DNA from: Bacillota bacterium
Lineage (GTDB): Bacteria; Bacillota; Sulfobacillia; Sulfobacillales; Sulfobacillaceae
Length of the DNA stretch: 64,000 bases
Assembly: GCA_026627065.1 (NCBI GenBank)
Contig: JAPNUO010000001.1
Location: 591,922-655,921, forward strand
Reading direction: 5' to 3'
Below the pieces are notes generated by a model. That model made no database searches. It was not told the DNA's origin and was given only the letters and a program-made list of their open reading frames with translations. Both the position numbers and the translations under genes were made by a program. Below, piece by piece: positions 35,271 through 44,652 of this stretch; within the stretch, counting starts at the first letter, position 1; each line of letters starts with the position of its first letter.

Positions 35271-37430
35271 TCACATGAGAAAATACGGGTCGCGCGTCAC
35301 GCTGAGATTCGCGTACTCCTCCTGCATCCCTTTCAGCAGGGCGGTAAGAGAGGCCTCCCACCTGCCCTGGTGCCGGCCTTTGACCAACAGCTGATAGCGG
35401 TACTCGCCGCGCACGCGCGCCAACGGAGCCGGTGCGGGGCCCAGCACCTCCAATTCTTCGGACAACGCTCGGAGGCGGGTAGCAGCCTCGCCTGCGGAGT
35501 CCCGGACCGCGCCCTCGTCGGCCCCCCGGAACAGCAGCAGCCACAGTTCCGTATAAGGAGGATAGCCGGTCTCCCACCGATAGCGCAGTTCTTCCTGGTA
35601 GAAGCTAGTGTAGTCGTGATCTTCCGCCCGTTTGATGGCGTAGTGCCCCGGATTATAGGTCTGGATCACCACAACTCCTGGGCTCCTCCCCCGGCCCGAT
35701 CGCCCCGCCGCCTGCACCAAAAGCTGAAAGGTGCGTTCGGCGCTGCGATAGTCGGGAAGATGCAGCGCGGTATCCGCCGCGACCACCCCCACGAGGCCCA
35801 CACGGGGAAAATCCATCCCTTTGGCAATGATCTGCGTTCCGACCAAGACATCGGCCTCGCCGTCGTAAAACCGCCGATAAAAAGCCTCATAATCCTCCGC
35901 CCGCGTCAGGGCGTCGCGGTCGGCTCGAAGGATGCGGACCGTTGGGAACAAGCGCTGGACCTCAGACACCACCCGCTCCGTCCCCGCGCCAAAATAGCGG
36001 ATTTTCTCGCTCTGACAGGAGGGACAACGGGCTGGGACGGGGAATTGCTTCAGGCAATAATGGCAGAGAAGCCGTTCTTCTGCTTGATGGTACGTCAAGG
36101 ACACCGCGCAGTCGGGGCACTCCAGCGCCTGTCCGCACGATCGGCAGAGGACAAATGTGGAATAACCCCGCCGATTTAGAAACAGAATGGCCTGCTCTCC
36201 CCGGGACAACGTCCGTCCTAGCGCCTCGGTCAAGCGCCGGCTAAAGATGTGGCGATTCCCGTTCTTCAGCTCCTCGCGCATATCGACCAGCTCGACGCGC
36301 GGCAGCGTTTGGCCCCAGCGGCGCGTCAGCCGCACATGGCCGTGCCTGCCTTGTTCGGCGGCGTAGCGGGTTTCGATCGCCGGCGTGGCGCTTCCCAGGA
36401 CCACGGTGGCGCCTTCCCGCTGCCCCCGCCATAAGGCGACTTCCCGCGCATGGTAACGAGGATGATCCTCCTGCTTGTAGGTCGGCTCGTGCTCTTCATC
36501 CACAACAATGATGCCGAGCCGCGGAAATGGCAAAAACACAGCCGACCGTGCCCCCACGACCACGTTGAGGCGGCCCCGCCGCACGTCGTCCCAGGTCCGG
36601 CGCCGCTCTACCTCGGTCAGCCCGGAATGCCACACCGCAACCTGCGATCCAAAGCGCCGGCGAAAGCGGGTCACCGTCTGGGGGGTTAGCGCAATTTCGG
36701 GAAGGAGGACCAGGGCCTGACGCTCCCCGCGTAAGACCTGCTGGATCAAGAATAAGTAGACTTCGGTCTTTCCGGACCCCGTCACTCCCTCCAAGAGCCA
36801 GGACCGTGCCGGCGCCGCTAAGATGGTGTCGCACGCCTGCTGCTGCTCGGGGGTTAACGCCGGCAACGCGTCCGACCCCTCCGGAGGCGCAGGGACCGAC
36901 GGCGCCTCCACCACCGCCAAAAACCCTTCACGGACCAACGCGCGAATCGCTGGGGAAGCCGTGGGATAACGCGCCAGCAATGCGTCGCGGGATACCGGCC
37001 CGTACGCCTTGCAATACTCAAAGATTTGGCTTTTCAACGAAGGGCGGCCCGCGCGCTCTCCGACGGCCTGATACCACGGATCCTCGGCTCGGGCTCCCGC
37101 GTCCAACCTCACGGGGGCCGGCACCATCGCCCGCACCGCCTGGGGCAAGAAGCAAAGATATCGCTCCGCCATCCATTGGGCCAATTCCACCAACGCCGGA
37201 GTCAGCACCGCCTCGCTGCGCACCAGGGCTTCGATGGCTTTCGTTCCGGGCGGACAAGCCCCGGCATAGACGCGGCTGACTACTCCGCGCACGCGTCCAT
37301 GCCCAAACGGCACCTTCACCCAGTGGCCTACCTGGATGACGGATGACAACTCCTCGGGAATTTGATAGGTGAAGGGATGATCCAGTCCCGCCGCTACGCG
37401 GTCAACGATGACGTCCGCCAGCCAGTCCAT
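35271..37430 (-). CDS. priA: Primosomal replication restart helicase PriA
   Basis: The 719-residue helicase has the N-terminal 3'-end binding domain (VIVDRVAAGLDHPFTYQIPE), Walker A LEGVTGSGKTEVYLFLIQ, VVDEEHEPTYKQEDHPRYHAR (DEEH), two zinc sites in CRSCGQALECPDCAVSLT ... CHYCLKQFPVPARCPSC, and QTIAKGMDFPRV / AAGRSGRG motifs. It reloads the replisome at stalled forks. ATG 37430 begins two bases after the coaBC stop; there is no strong ribosome site, consistent with coupling to coaBC. Confidence 0.96.
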   Translation of the reverse strand: MDWLADVIVDRVAAGLDHPFTYQIPEELSSVIQVGHWVKVPFGHGRVRGVVSRVYAGACPPGTKAIEALVRSEAVLTPALVELAQWMAERYLCFLPQAVRAMVPAPVRLDAGARAEDPWYQAVGERAGRPSLKSQIFEYCKAYGPVSRDALLARYPTASPAIRALVREGFLAVVEAPSVPAPPEGSDALPALTPEQQQACDTILAAPARSWLLEGVTGSGKTEVYLFLIQQVLRGERQALVLLPEIALTPQTVTRFRRRFGSQVAVWHSGLTEVERRRTWDDVRRGRLNVVVGARSAVFLPFPRLGIIVVDEEHEPTYKQEDHPRYHAREVALWRGQREGATVVLGSATPAIETRYAAEQGRHGHVRLTRRWGQTLPRVELVDMREELKNGNRHIFSRRLTEALGRTLSRGEQAILFLNRRGYSTFVLCRSCGQALECPDCAVSLTYHQAEERLLCHYCLKQFPVPARCPSCQSEKIRYFGAGTERVVSEVQRLFPTVRILRADRDALTRAEDYEAFYRRFYDGEADVLVGTQIIAKGMDFPRVGLVGVVAADTALHLPDYRSAERTFQLLVQAAGRSGRGRSPGVVVIQTYNPGHYAIKRAEDHDYTSFYQEELRYRWETGYPPYTELWLLLFRGADEGAVRDSAGEAATRLRALSEELEVLGPAPAPLARVRGEYRYQLLVKGRHQGRWEASLTALLKGMQEEYANLSVTRDPYFLM

Positions 37431-37432
37431 GG

Positions 37433-38620
37433 CTAATGACACCGCACGTGATCGCGCACCCAATCGAGGAGAAAAGCCGCCGTCGCCTCTTTACTGTTGC
37501 CGGGAATGGGCGTCTCTCCCTCCTCGCTGACAAGCCAAGCCTGATGCGCCCCCGCTCCAAAGCCCCGATCCCTTCCGACCAAATTCGCGACCACGGCATG
37601 GAGCCCCTTGCGCTCACGCTTGACTTTGGCGCTCTCCACCACATTGTCGGTCTCCGCCGCAAAGCCGACAATGAGTGTGCGATGACGGTAACGTTCGGCC
37701 ATCGTCTGGATAATGTCGGGGTTGGGGAGCACAGCCCAGGTCAACTCCACCTCGTCCTTATGCGCTTTTTGCCCGAGAGGATGGGCAGGTCGAAAATCTG
37801 ACACCGCCGCTGCGCCGATGAAAACATCCGCCGGAAGCGCCGCCATCAGCTGGTCAACGCGCGCCAACATGTCCTCGGCCGATACCACCGGATACCGCTG
37901 GAGATCGTCCCGGACGCTAAACGTCAAGGACGGCCCGTGCACCAACGCCACCCGGGCCCCGCGCTGCGCAGCCAACCGGGCAATGAGCGCTCCCATGAGT
38001 CCCGTGGAAGGATTGGTTAAGAGGCGCACAGGATCGAAAAATTCCCAGGTCGCCCCGGCTGTCACCACAATGTTCACCCCAGCCAAGTCCTTGACCTGAG
38101 TTGCATCTTCCAGCGCTTCCACCAGCTGTTCAGGCTCGACCAGGCGCCCGCGGCCCCAAGCCCCGGAAGCCAGGCGCCCCTCCGCCGGGCCCACAATCAC
38201 TGCGCCGTCGGCTCGCAACCGCGCAATGTTGCGTTGCGTCGCAGGATGCGTCCACATCTCCGCTTCCATCGCCGGAGCCACCACCACCGGCCCTCGAAAG
38301 CCGAGATAGACCAAGGACAGCAAATCGCTCGCGATGCCCTGTGCCAACCGAGCAATCAGTTCGGCGGTAGCCGGTGCCACGATCATGGCATTCGCCCAGT
38401 GGGCCAGTCGGACATGCGACAACGGCCCCTCGGGTTCATCTTCGCTCGCGATGCCCACAGGCGAGCCAGTTAACGCGCGAAAAGTGAGCGGCGCCACAAA
38501 CTGCGCCGCTTTCGGAGTCATAACCACGCGCACCTGATGCCCTTTTTGAATCAGGCGGCTCACCAGTTCGCAGGCCTTATACGCCGCGATGCCGCCGCCT
38601 ACTCCTACGACAACGCGCAT
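37433..38620 (-). CDS. coaBC: Phosphopantothenoylcysteine decarboxylase/synthetase CoaBC
   Basis: The 395-residue bifunctional protein starts VVVGVGGGIAAYKACELVSRL (FMN-binding CoaC half) with VVAPAMEAEMWTHPATQRNIA (PxMNxxMW-like signature), then the CoaB half from about 190: IVVTAGATWEFFDPVRLLTN and VFIGAAAVSDFRP. It makes 4'-phosphopantetheine for CoA. It adjoins rpoZ, as is usual. The canonical asparagine of PAMN is glutamate here, a minor deviation. Confidence 0.95.
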   Translation of the reverse strand: MRVVVGVGGGIAAYKACELVSRLIQKGHQVRVVMTPKAAQFVAPLTFRALTGSPVGIASEDEPEGPLSHVRLAHWANAMIVAPATAELIARLAQGIASDLLSLVYLGFRGPVVVAPAMEAEMWTHPATQRNIARLRADGAVIVGPAEGRLASGAWGRGRLVEPEQLVEALEDATQVKDLAGVNIVVTAGATWEFFDPVRLLTNPSTGLMGALIARLAAQRGARVALVHGPSLTFSVRDDLQRYPVVSAEDMLARVDQLMAALPADVFIGAAAVSDFRPAHPLGQKAHKDEVELTWAVLPNPDIIQTMAERYRHRTLIVGFAAETDNVVESAKVKRERKGLHAVVANLVGRDRGFGAGAHQAWLVSEEGETPIPGNSKEATAAFLLDWVRDHVRCH

Positions 38621-38830
38621 TTACTTGATTCCCGACGGAGGTACTTCCACCGACACCAGCCCGCGCTGGATCTCCTCGAGAGCAATGGTCACCGGCTTGG
38701 TCGCATGCACCTCCACCAGAGGCTGGTATCCGTCCATAATCGCTCGACCCCGGCGGGCGGCTGCCACCACCAGCGCGTACTTGCTCTTGGTCTCATTGAC
38801 GAGTTCTTGCACCGATTTGGCCTTGGCCAC
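38621..38830 (-). CDS. rpoZ: RNA polymerase omega subunit
   Basis: The 69-residue product (KSVQELVNETKSKYALVVAA then ARRGRAIM) carries the omega pattern SKYALVVAAARRGR and KPVTIALEEIQRGLV. Omega helps assemble beta' into RNA polymerase. Its start overlaps the remA stop by one base. gmk, which separates remA and rpoZ in Bacillus, is missing. Confidence 0.92.
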   Translation of the reverse strand: MAKAKSVQELVNETKSKYALVVAAARRGRAIMDGYQPLVEVHATKPVTIALEEIQRGLVSVEVPPSGIK

Positions 38831-39111
38831 TACTCCTCGTCCTCCTCGTCCTCGTCTTCCGCCTCGACCGGTCGACTGGCCAGCCGATTAGCCACCGTCT
38901 CCGGCTGCACCGCTGACAAAATCACGTGGTCGCTGTCTGTCATAATGACGGCTCGCGTACGCCGTCCGTACGTGGCATCGATGAGAACCCCGCGATCGCG
39001 CGCTTCCGTAATGATGCGCTTAATGGGTGCCGAGTCCGGGCTGACGATCGCCACGATGCGGTTGGCGGAAACGATATTGCCGAACCCGATGTTGACTAGT
39101 TTGATTTCCAA
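38830..39111 (-). CDS. remA: Extracellular matrix regulator RemA (DUF370 family)
   Basis: TTG 39111 follows GGGAGG by six bases and gives the typical start [20 protein letters not shown], then [42 protein letters not shown] and [15 protein letters not shown]. The 93-residue protein ends in an acidic run of E and D, absent from Bacillus RemA. RemA is a DNA-binding ring that activates biofilm matrix and osmoprotection genes in Bacillus. It leads a long minus-strand operon and has a near-consensus promoter. Confidence 0.92.
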   Translation of the reverse strand: MEIKLVNIGFGNIVSANRIVAIVSPDSAPIKRIITEARDRGVLIDATYGRRTRAVIMTDSDHVILSAVQPETVANRLASRPVEAEDEDEEDEE

Positions 39112-39159
39112 GGGGATCCTCCCTTGCCGCGATCGCGACGGCTCATTTTCTCGTTGGTA

Positions 39160-39188
39160 ATCGTACGGAAAATCACGCACACTGTCAA
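39160..39188 (-). promoter_or_regulatory. Promoter of the remA-rpoZ-coaBC-priA operon
   Basis: TTGACA (39183-39188) and TACGAT (39160-39165) are 17 bases apart on the minus strand, about 50 bases before the remA TTG. No terminator is evident between remA and prkC, so this promoter may serve the whole block. Confidence 0.8.
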
Positions 39189-39321
39189 TGAACGGCGCTT
39201 CCCGGTAATGAGGGTAGTATCGCGCGCCCCTCGTTCGTTGACTACCAGGAATGCCGTCATTTTCTCAGCTACTGACAGGAGATATGCTATTGTTAACATT
39301 ATACACGTAAGGAGCCAGGCT

Positions 39322-39939
39322 GTGCTCACCTTAATCAACACCGTGAGTCATTGGTTGCATGCTGTGGGCGTTGCCGCGATATTTGCGGTGCTATTTGTCG
39401 AATGTTTCGGCGTGCCGAGCCCCGACGAGATCATTCTCCTCTTCTCGGGTTATCTCATTTCTCTCCATCGGTTCCATTTTGACACCGTCATTCCCGCAGC
39501 TGTCCTGGGCAGCACGCTTGGTGCCTCCGGCGCTTATGCGCTGGCCCGTTTCGGCGGCCGCGCCCTGCTTCACAAGGTGGTTCCCTTCGTCTTTCGTCAT
39601 CCGGAAAGGCTTGACGAGTGGGAGCAGTACTTTCAGCGGCGGGGGGACATCATTGTTCTCATTGGCCGCATCATTTCCGGCGTACGGGCCATCATTTCCT
39701 ATCCCGCCGGTCTCTTCAGCATGCCCTATTGGCGGTTTTTAGCGTATACCGTCGTCGGCTCCTCGATCTGGGCGCTCTTTGCCGTCAGCCTGGGCTACCT
39801 GCTCGGTCCTCGCGTGGTCTCGGCCCTCGTGGCCAGCAAGCAGTACGAGGGCCCGATTCTTGGAGCGATCGTTTTGGGGCTCGCGCTTTGGTACCTCATT
39901 GGGCGTTGGCGGCGGCGAAAAAAGCGTTCGCTGGCCTAA
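39322..39939 (+). CDS. DedA family membrane protein
   Basis: GTG 39322 follows TAAGGAG by seven bases; the longer frame upstream overlaps the remA promoter. The 205-residue product has several membrane segments, the DedA signature ECFGVPSPDEIILLFSGYLI and FGRALL-type region (YALARFGGRALLHKVVPF), and GRIISGVRAIISYPAGLFSMPYWRFL with the conserved arginine. DedA proteins are lipid scramblases or undecaprenyl phosphate flippases in studied cases. Convergent with dapF, overlapping by four bases. The substrate here is unknown. Confidence 0.88.
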   Translation: MLTLINTVSHWLHAVGVAAIFAVLFVECFGVPSPDEIILLFSGYLISLHRFHFDTVIPAAVLGSTLGASGAYALARFGGRALLHKVVPFVFRHPERLDEWEQYFQRRGDIIVLIGRIISGVRAIISYPAGLFSMPYWRFLAYTVVGSSIWALFAVSLGYLLGPRVVSALVASKQYEGPILGAIVLGLALWYLIGRWRRRKKRSLA

Positions 39940-40799
39940 TGCGACGGCGCGTCCCAGTCGACGGTCCCGTAAAAGACCTCTTCCGCAGGCCCTTGAAGGT
40001 AAATTGGCTCGCCCTCCTGCCCGCCCCACGAGGTTTCCAAGACGCCTCCGGGCACTATGACCCGCACCGGCGACGAGACTTTGCCCAAGCGCATAGCGGC
40101 TGCGGTGGCTGCCGCCACTCCCGTGCCGCAGGCGAGGGTGAGCCCCGCTCCGCGCTCCCAATGGCGCATGGCCATAGCGTGTGGGCCTTGGATTTCGACC
40201 GAGTGCACATTAATGCGATCCGGAAACCACTCATGATGTTCAAGGCGTGGTCCCCATTCCGCCATCACGTCGACATCCCAAAGCGGCCCGAAGATGATGA
40301 GATGAGGATTCCCCATCGACACCAAGCTCACCGTAAACTCTCGTCCGGCGGCCGTAAGGACGCCCTCTAACAAAGGGCGGTCATCATCCCAGATGCGGCT
40401 CACGGCCCTGCGCTGAAAGCGCGGCGGGCCCATATTGACCCGGATTTGCACCGCCTTGCCGTTCTCTACTTCCACCACCTCGGGGTAGAGCGTGCCTGCG
40501 TCCGTGTCGATAGCTTGCCGCGCCCCAGCATATCCCCGATCAAAGAGCCACTTGGCCATCGCTCGAAGGCCGTTACCGCACATCTCGGAACGCGAACCAT
40601 CGCTATTAAAGATGTGCATGCGAGCATCATGGGTATCCGACGAGTCAATTAAAATGATGCCGTCTGCACCCACGCCAAAGTGGCGGTCACACAGTTTGAT
40701 CGCCGCCGCTGGCCAGTCTACCCCCGGATCGCCGGCTCGAACGTCAAAGTAAAGATAATCGTTGCCACACCCATGCAGCTTCCAAAACTCCAATCTCAC
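39936..40799 (-). CDS. dapF: Diaminopimelate epimerase
   Basis: The 287-residue protein has both catalytic cysteines in context: SEMCGNGLRAMAKWL and TLACGTGVAAATAAAM, and starts EFWKLHGCGNDYLYFDV. It interconverts LL- and meso-diaminopimelate for lysine and peptidoglycan. It lies 21 bases downstream of the P-type ATPase gene, so the two are probably co-transcribed. Confidence 0.96.
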   Translation of the reverse strand: MRLEFWKLHGCGNDYLYFDVRAGDPGVDWPAAAIKLCDRHFGVGADGIILIDSSDTHDARMHIFNSDGSRSEMCGNGLRAMAKWLFDRGYAGARQAIDTDAGTLYPEVVEVENGKAVQIRVNMGPPRFQRRAVSRIWDDDRPLLEGVLTAAGREFTVSLVSMGNPHLIIFGPLWDVDVMAEWGPRLEHHEWFPDRINVHSVEIQGPHAMAMRHWERGAGLTLACGTGVAAATAAAMRLGKVSSPVRVIVPGGVLETSWGGQEGEPIYLQGPAEEVFYGTVDWDAPSH

Positions 40800-40820
40800 C
40801 GAGTGATCGCTCCCTTTCCC

Positions 40821-43526
40821 TCATGGCTTGTGCGTTGCGACAGTAGAGCGCGGGCTGGCCCGCCAGGGACGCGTCAAGAGATCTCGCAGCGCAGCCAAGA
40901 TCTGAATAAACCCCGAGGCCAAGACGACAATGCCCCAGTCGCCCAGGGTCAAGCCGTCCGTCTTGAAAAGGTCCGAGAGCCACGGGACGTAAAGAACGGA
41001 TAACAGCATGGCAATGGAAGACATCACCGCCAACACCGCCCACGGGTTCGTCAACAGGCCCACCTCGAGAAAGCTGCGATCTTCAGCGCGGGCATCAAAC
41101 ACGTGAAAGAGTTGACTTAACACCAACGTTGCCAACGCCATGCTGCGCGCTTCCCGAAGGCTCATGCCCCACGGCCCCAGGCTAAGGGCAAACACCATCA
41201 ACGTACTCACGCCAATGAGCATACCACGAAACGCGATTTTCGTGCCCAACCCCCTTGCAAAGATACTCTCTTTCGGAGGGCGCGGAGGGCGGTCCATCAC
41301 CCCGGGCGCCGGCGGATCCACCCCTAGGGCCATGGCCGGCAGGCCGTCAGTGACCAAGTTGACGAAGAGAATTTGAATAGGCAAGAGTGGGAGAGGCAAC
41401 CCCAAAAAAGCGGCCAGGAACATGACGAGTACTTCGCCGACATTGCACGATAACAGGTAGCGGATGAACTTGCGGATGTTGTCGTAAATGGCCCGGCCTT
41501 CTTGAATGGCGCGCACAATGGTCGCGTAGTTGTCATCGGTGAGAATCATGCTGGACGCTTCTTTGGTCACATCCGTTCCAGCAATTCCCATCGCGACGCC
41601 GATGTCCGCCTCTTTCACCGCGGGAGCGTCGTTGACGCCGTCGCCGGTCATGGCCACGATGTGTCCACGAGCGCGCCACGCCCGCACCACCCGGAGCTTA
41701 TGCTGTGGTGCCACCCGCGCATAGACCGCGATTCTTTCCACGCGCTGGGCAAGGATCTCGTCCGTCATGTCGTCCAGCTCACGCCCACTGACAATGTCCT
41801 CGTCCCCTTTGAGGATTCCCATCTGCCGGGCAATGGCCGCTGCTGTGTGGGGATGGTCACCGGTGATCATGACCGTGCGCACACCGGCTCTCTCAGCTTC
41901 GCGCACTGCTTGGATCGCCTCGGGGCGCGGGGGATCGATCATGCCAACCAGGCCCAAGACGATGAGGTCGTCCTCCCATCGATCCTCGCTTTCGCTGATT
42001 TTCGCGGGACGGTAAGCGACCAACAGCACACGGAGAGCGCGAGCCGCCATGTCGTCACTCACTTTTTGCAATAAGGCCCGGCGATTGGCATCGAGCGGTA
42101 GCACTTGGCCGCTCCAGAGCACGTAGCGGCAGCGATCCCACAGGGCATCCGCCGCACCTTTCACATAGATGGCGGACTTGGCGCCCTGCTCACGCACCAT
42201 CACCGCCATGCGCCGCCGTTCCGACTCAAAGGGAATTTCGCCGACGCGGGGGTGGCGCGCCACAAGCTCGGAGAGATCCTCCCCGCTCTCCACGAGCGCC
42301 TTAAGCAGGGCAACTTCGGTGGGATCGCCGCGGTCCTCTCCCTTTGTCCCGTCGGTGGCTAGTTGGGCATTGTTGCAGAGCGCTCCCGCTCGGAGCAGGT
42401 GGCGCACGGTCGCTGCCTCACTGGGCGGAAGGGTGTCCAGAGCCCGGGCGAGCGAGGCATCTCCCCCTAGCCCATCGAGGGTCAGGCCATTCGCCCAGAG
42501 GGTGGTTACTGTCATGCGGTTGAGCGTCAACGTCCCGGTTTTGTCTGAACAGATCACCGTCGTGCATCCCAGGGTCTCGACCGCGGGCAACCGCCGCACG
42601 ATGGCATGCGCCTTAATCATGCGCTGCACTCCGAGAGCTAGCGCCACTGTGACGATAGCAGGGAGTCCTTCCGGAATGGCAGCCACGGCGAGGCTCACGC
42701 CGGTCAGAAACATTTGGTAGAGCGGTTCACCCCGTATCAGCCCCGTCACCACCACAGCCCCCACGATGACAACAGAGAGCATGACCAAGACTTTGCCGAG
42801 GTGTTCCAGTCGTCGCTGCAAAGGCGTTTGGTCCTCGACCGCTTGGCGAATAAGGTGGGCGATGGCGCCTATTTCGGTGGCCATGCCGGTGCTCACCACC
42901 ACAGCCCTTCCCCGCCCGCGCACCACAGTAGTTCCCATAAACACCATATTGGTCCGCTCTGCCACCGCCGCCCGAGGATCGTTCACCGGGGCCGGCGACT
43001 TTTTCACCGCCGTGGATTCCCCGGTCAGATTGGCCTCCTCCACCTCGAGGCTGGCGCTCACAATCACGCGGGCGTCAGCAGGCACGCGATCGCCCGCCTC
43101 CAGGTCTATCACGTCTCCGGGCACTAGGGCGCTAGCCGGAATGTGTTCCAGCCCGCCGCCGCGAACCACGCGCGCCTCCGGGGCCGTCAGGGCCCTTAAC
43201 GTTTCGACGGACTTTTCCGCCCGATATTCCTGGAGAAACCCCAAAACCGCGTTCATCACCACGATCGCCACGATGGTCAAACCGTCGCCGGTTTCTCCCA
43301 AGAGAAAGGACACGGCCGTGGCTAAAAGTAAGACAATGACCATAAAATCCTGAAATTGTTGCAAAAACAAAGCGATCGGCGACACGTGAGGCGCTTCCGC
43401 CAGGGCATTCGGCCCGACCTCGTCCATCCGGCGGGAGGCCTCTTGCCATGTTAAACCGTGGTCGCGGTCCGTCCTGAGTTCGGTGAGCACTTCCTCCAGC
43501 GTCAAGGTATGCCATGGGCCCGCCAA
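40821..43526 (-). CDS. P-type Ca2+-transporting ATPase (P2A, YloB-like)
   Basis: The 901-residue pump has an N-terminal cation ATPase domain, the phosphorylation motif [19 protein letters not shown], actuator motif [12 protein letters not shown] (TGES), [11 protein letters not shown] (nucleotide-binding), [16 protein letters not shown] and [22 protein letters not shown], plus about ten membrane segments. Membrane segment 4 reads [19 protein letters not shown] (PEGLP), the P2A signature for Ca2+ or Mn2+. Translation starts at TTG 43526 behind GGGGGG. B. subtilis encodes yloB close to remA; here the two are separated by dedA and dapF. Confidence 0.94.
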   Translation of the reverse strand: MAGPWHTLTLEEVLTELRTDRDHGLTWQEASRRMDEVGPNALAEAPHVSPIALFLQQFQDFMVIVLLLATAVSFLLGETGDGLTIVAIVVMNAVLGFLQEYRAEKSVETLRALTAPEARVVRGGGLEHIPASALVPGDVIDLEAGDRVPADARVIVSASLEVEEANLTGESTAVKKSPAPVNDPRAAVAERTNMVFMGTTVVRGRGRAVVVSTGMATEIGAIAHLIRQAVEDQTPLQRRLEHLGKVLVMLSVVIVGAVVVTGLIRGEPLYQMFLTGVSLAVAAIPEGLPAIVTVALALGVQRMIKAHAIVRRLPAVETLGCTTVICSDKTGTLTLNRMTVTTLWANGLTLDGLGGDASLARALDTLPPSEAATVRHLLRAGALCNNAQLATDGTKGEDRGDPTEVALLKALVESGEDLSELVARHPRVGEIPFESERRRMAVMVREQGAKSAIYVKGAADALWDRCRYVLWSGQVLPLDANRRALLQKVSDDMAARALRVLLVAYRPAKISESEDRWEDDLIVLGLVGMIDPPRPEAIQAVREAERAGVRTVMITGDHPHTAAAIARQMGILKGDEDIVSGRELDDMTDEILAQRVERIAVYARVAPQHKLRVVRAWRARGHIVAMTGDGVNDAPAVKEADIGVAMGIAGTDVTKEASSMILTDDNYATIVRAIQEGRAIYDNIRKFIRYLLSCNVGEVLVMFLAAFLGLPLPLLPIQILFVNLVTDGLPAMALGVDPPAPGVMDRPPRPPKESIFARGLGTKIAFRGMLIGVSTLMVFALSLGPWGMSLREARSMALATLVLSQLFHVFDARAEDRSFLEVGLLTNPWAVLAVMSSIAMLLSVLYVPWLSDLFKTDGLTLGDWGIVVLASGFIQILAALRDLLTRPWRASPRSTVATHKP

Positions 43527-43802
43527 CGCTATCCCCCCTGTCCATCTTCGCCACTAGGCTATGAGACGTCGTCCCCCGGCAGAACGGCCAGACTGCCAAG
43601 AGGCGGACGCCTTCACGCTGCCCTGAGGCCCCGGAAATGGCCACCGGGAATAATCTGCGACCCGTGCATGGTAAGGAGGCTATTCCGCGAGATATAAGAA
43701 TGGGGGAACCATGGGGGAATTGCCCTAGGGCAAAGGCCATCACACACGGCAGCCTAAGGACGACTCATTTTGCGGGCAATCGTTGGAAATCCCGAAAACG
43801 AC

Positions 43803-43831
43803 TCGACGAACCTCAAAGAACAGACTATAAT
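43803..43831 (+). promoter_or_regulatory. Promoter of proBA
   Basis: TATAAT (43826-43831) is perfect, with TCGACG (43803-43808) 17 bases upstream. The 355 bases between the ATPase start and proB otherwise show nothing I can name. Confidence 0.6.
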
Positions 43832-43881
43832 TCGGATTAATGCATAATTATTCAGCTCGGAAACGCAGGAGGACGCGAGTC

Positions 43882-44652
43882 ATGCGACGGGTTATCAAAA
43901 TTGGGACCTCGACCATCTTAACCAAACAGGGCGCGATTAATAAGGAGCTGCTCAAAACCATGGCCACGGGCGTGCTCAAGTTGGTCCACCACGGCGACAC
44001 CGTAGCTCTCATTACCTCAGGAGCCGTCGGCTGTGGCCGTTATCTTTTGGGAACGCATTTTGCCGACCGCATCTCGAAATCCGCTCTGGCCGCCGTGGGA
44101 CAACCCTATTTAATGCGTGCGTATCAGGAGGTGTTCGATCCGGTTCCCGTCGCCCAATTGTTGGTGGACCAAAGTCACGTGTCGCGTCCGACCGAGGCTA
44201 TGGCGTTGGAGACCGCTATTCATCACCTGTGGAAAGCCGGCATCATCCCCCTGATTAACGAAAACGACGCGCTAAGCAGTGCCGGACACCGCATTGGCGA
44301 CAACGACACCCTGGGCGCCTTGGTGGCCGGAATGGTGTCGGCGGACCAACTGGTCATCTTGTCGGATATCGATGGACTCTACACGGACAATCCCAGCACC
44401 AACCCTACCGCCACCCGCGTACAGCGCATTGCCCGCGTCTCCCACGAGCATTTTCATCAATTCGGCGACGGCCGGCCTGGCCCGTTTGGATCGGGTGGCA
44501 TCGTCAGCAAGCTGAAGGCTGCCGAGATTGCGCAGGGCTTCGGCATTGAAACCATTCTGGCGTCAGGTCACGATCCTGAGGTGTGGGATTGGCTCATCGA
44601 AGGGCGATACGAGCGCGCGACGCGTTTCGAAGCCCAAAAGGAGGCGCGCTAA
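43882..44652 (+). CDS. proB: Glutamate 5-kinase without PUA domain
   Basis: ATG 43882 lies nine bases after CAGGAGG. The 256-residue protein begins RRVIKIGTSTILTKQGAINK and has ALITSGAVGCGRYLLG, PLINENDALSS, IGDNDTLGALVAGMV and LVILSDIDGLYT, plus FGSGGIVSKLKAAEIA. It is the amino acid kinase domain only; many homologues (about 365 residues) add a C-terminal PUA domain. It phosphorylates glutamate for proline synthesis. Its TAA overlaps the proA ATG. Confidence 0.95.
   Translation: MRRVIKIGTSTILTKQGAINKELLKTMATGVLKLVHHGDTVALITSGAVGCGRYLLGTHFADRISKSALAAVGQPYLMRAYQEVFDPVPVAQLLVDQSHVSRPTEAMALETAIHHLWKAGIIPLINENDALSSAGHRIGDNDTLGALVAGMVSADQLVILSDIDGLYTDNPSTNPTATRVQRIARVSHEHFHQFGDGRPGPFGSGGIVSKLKAAEIAQGFGIETILASGHDPEVWDWLIEGRYERATRFEAQKEAR

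Noticed and set aside
39272..39305. Promoter for the dedA gene
   Set aside because: CTGACA and TATACA or TATGCT are present but none is at acceptable spacing; left uncalled.
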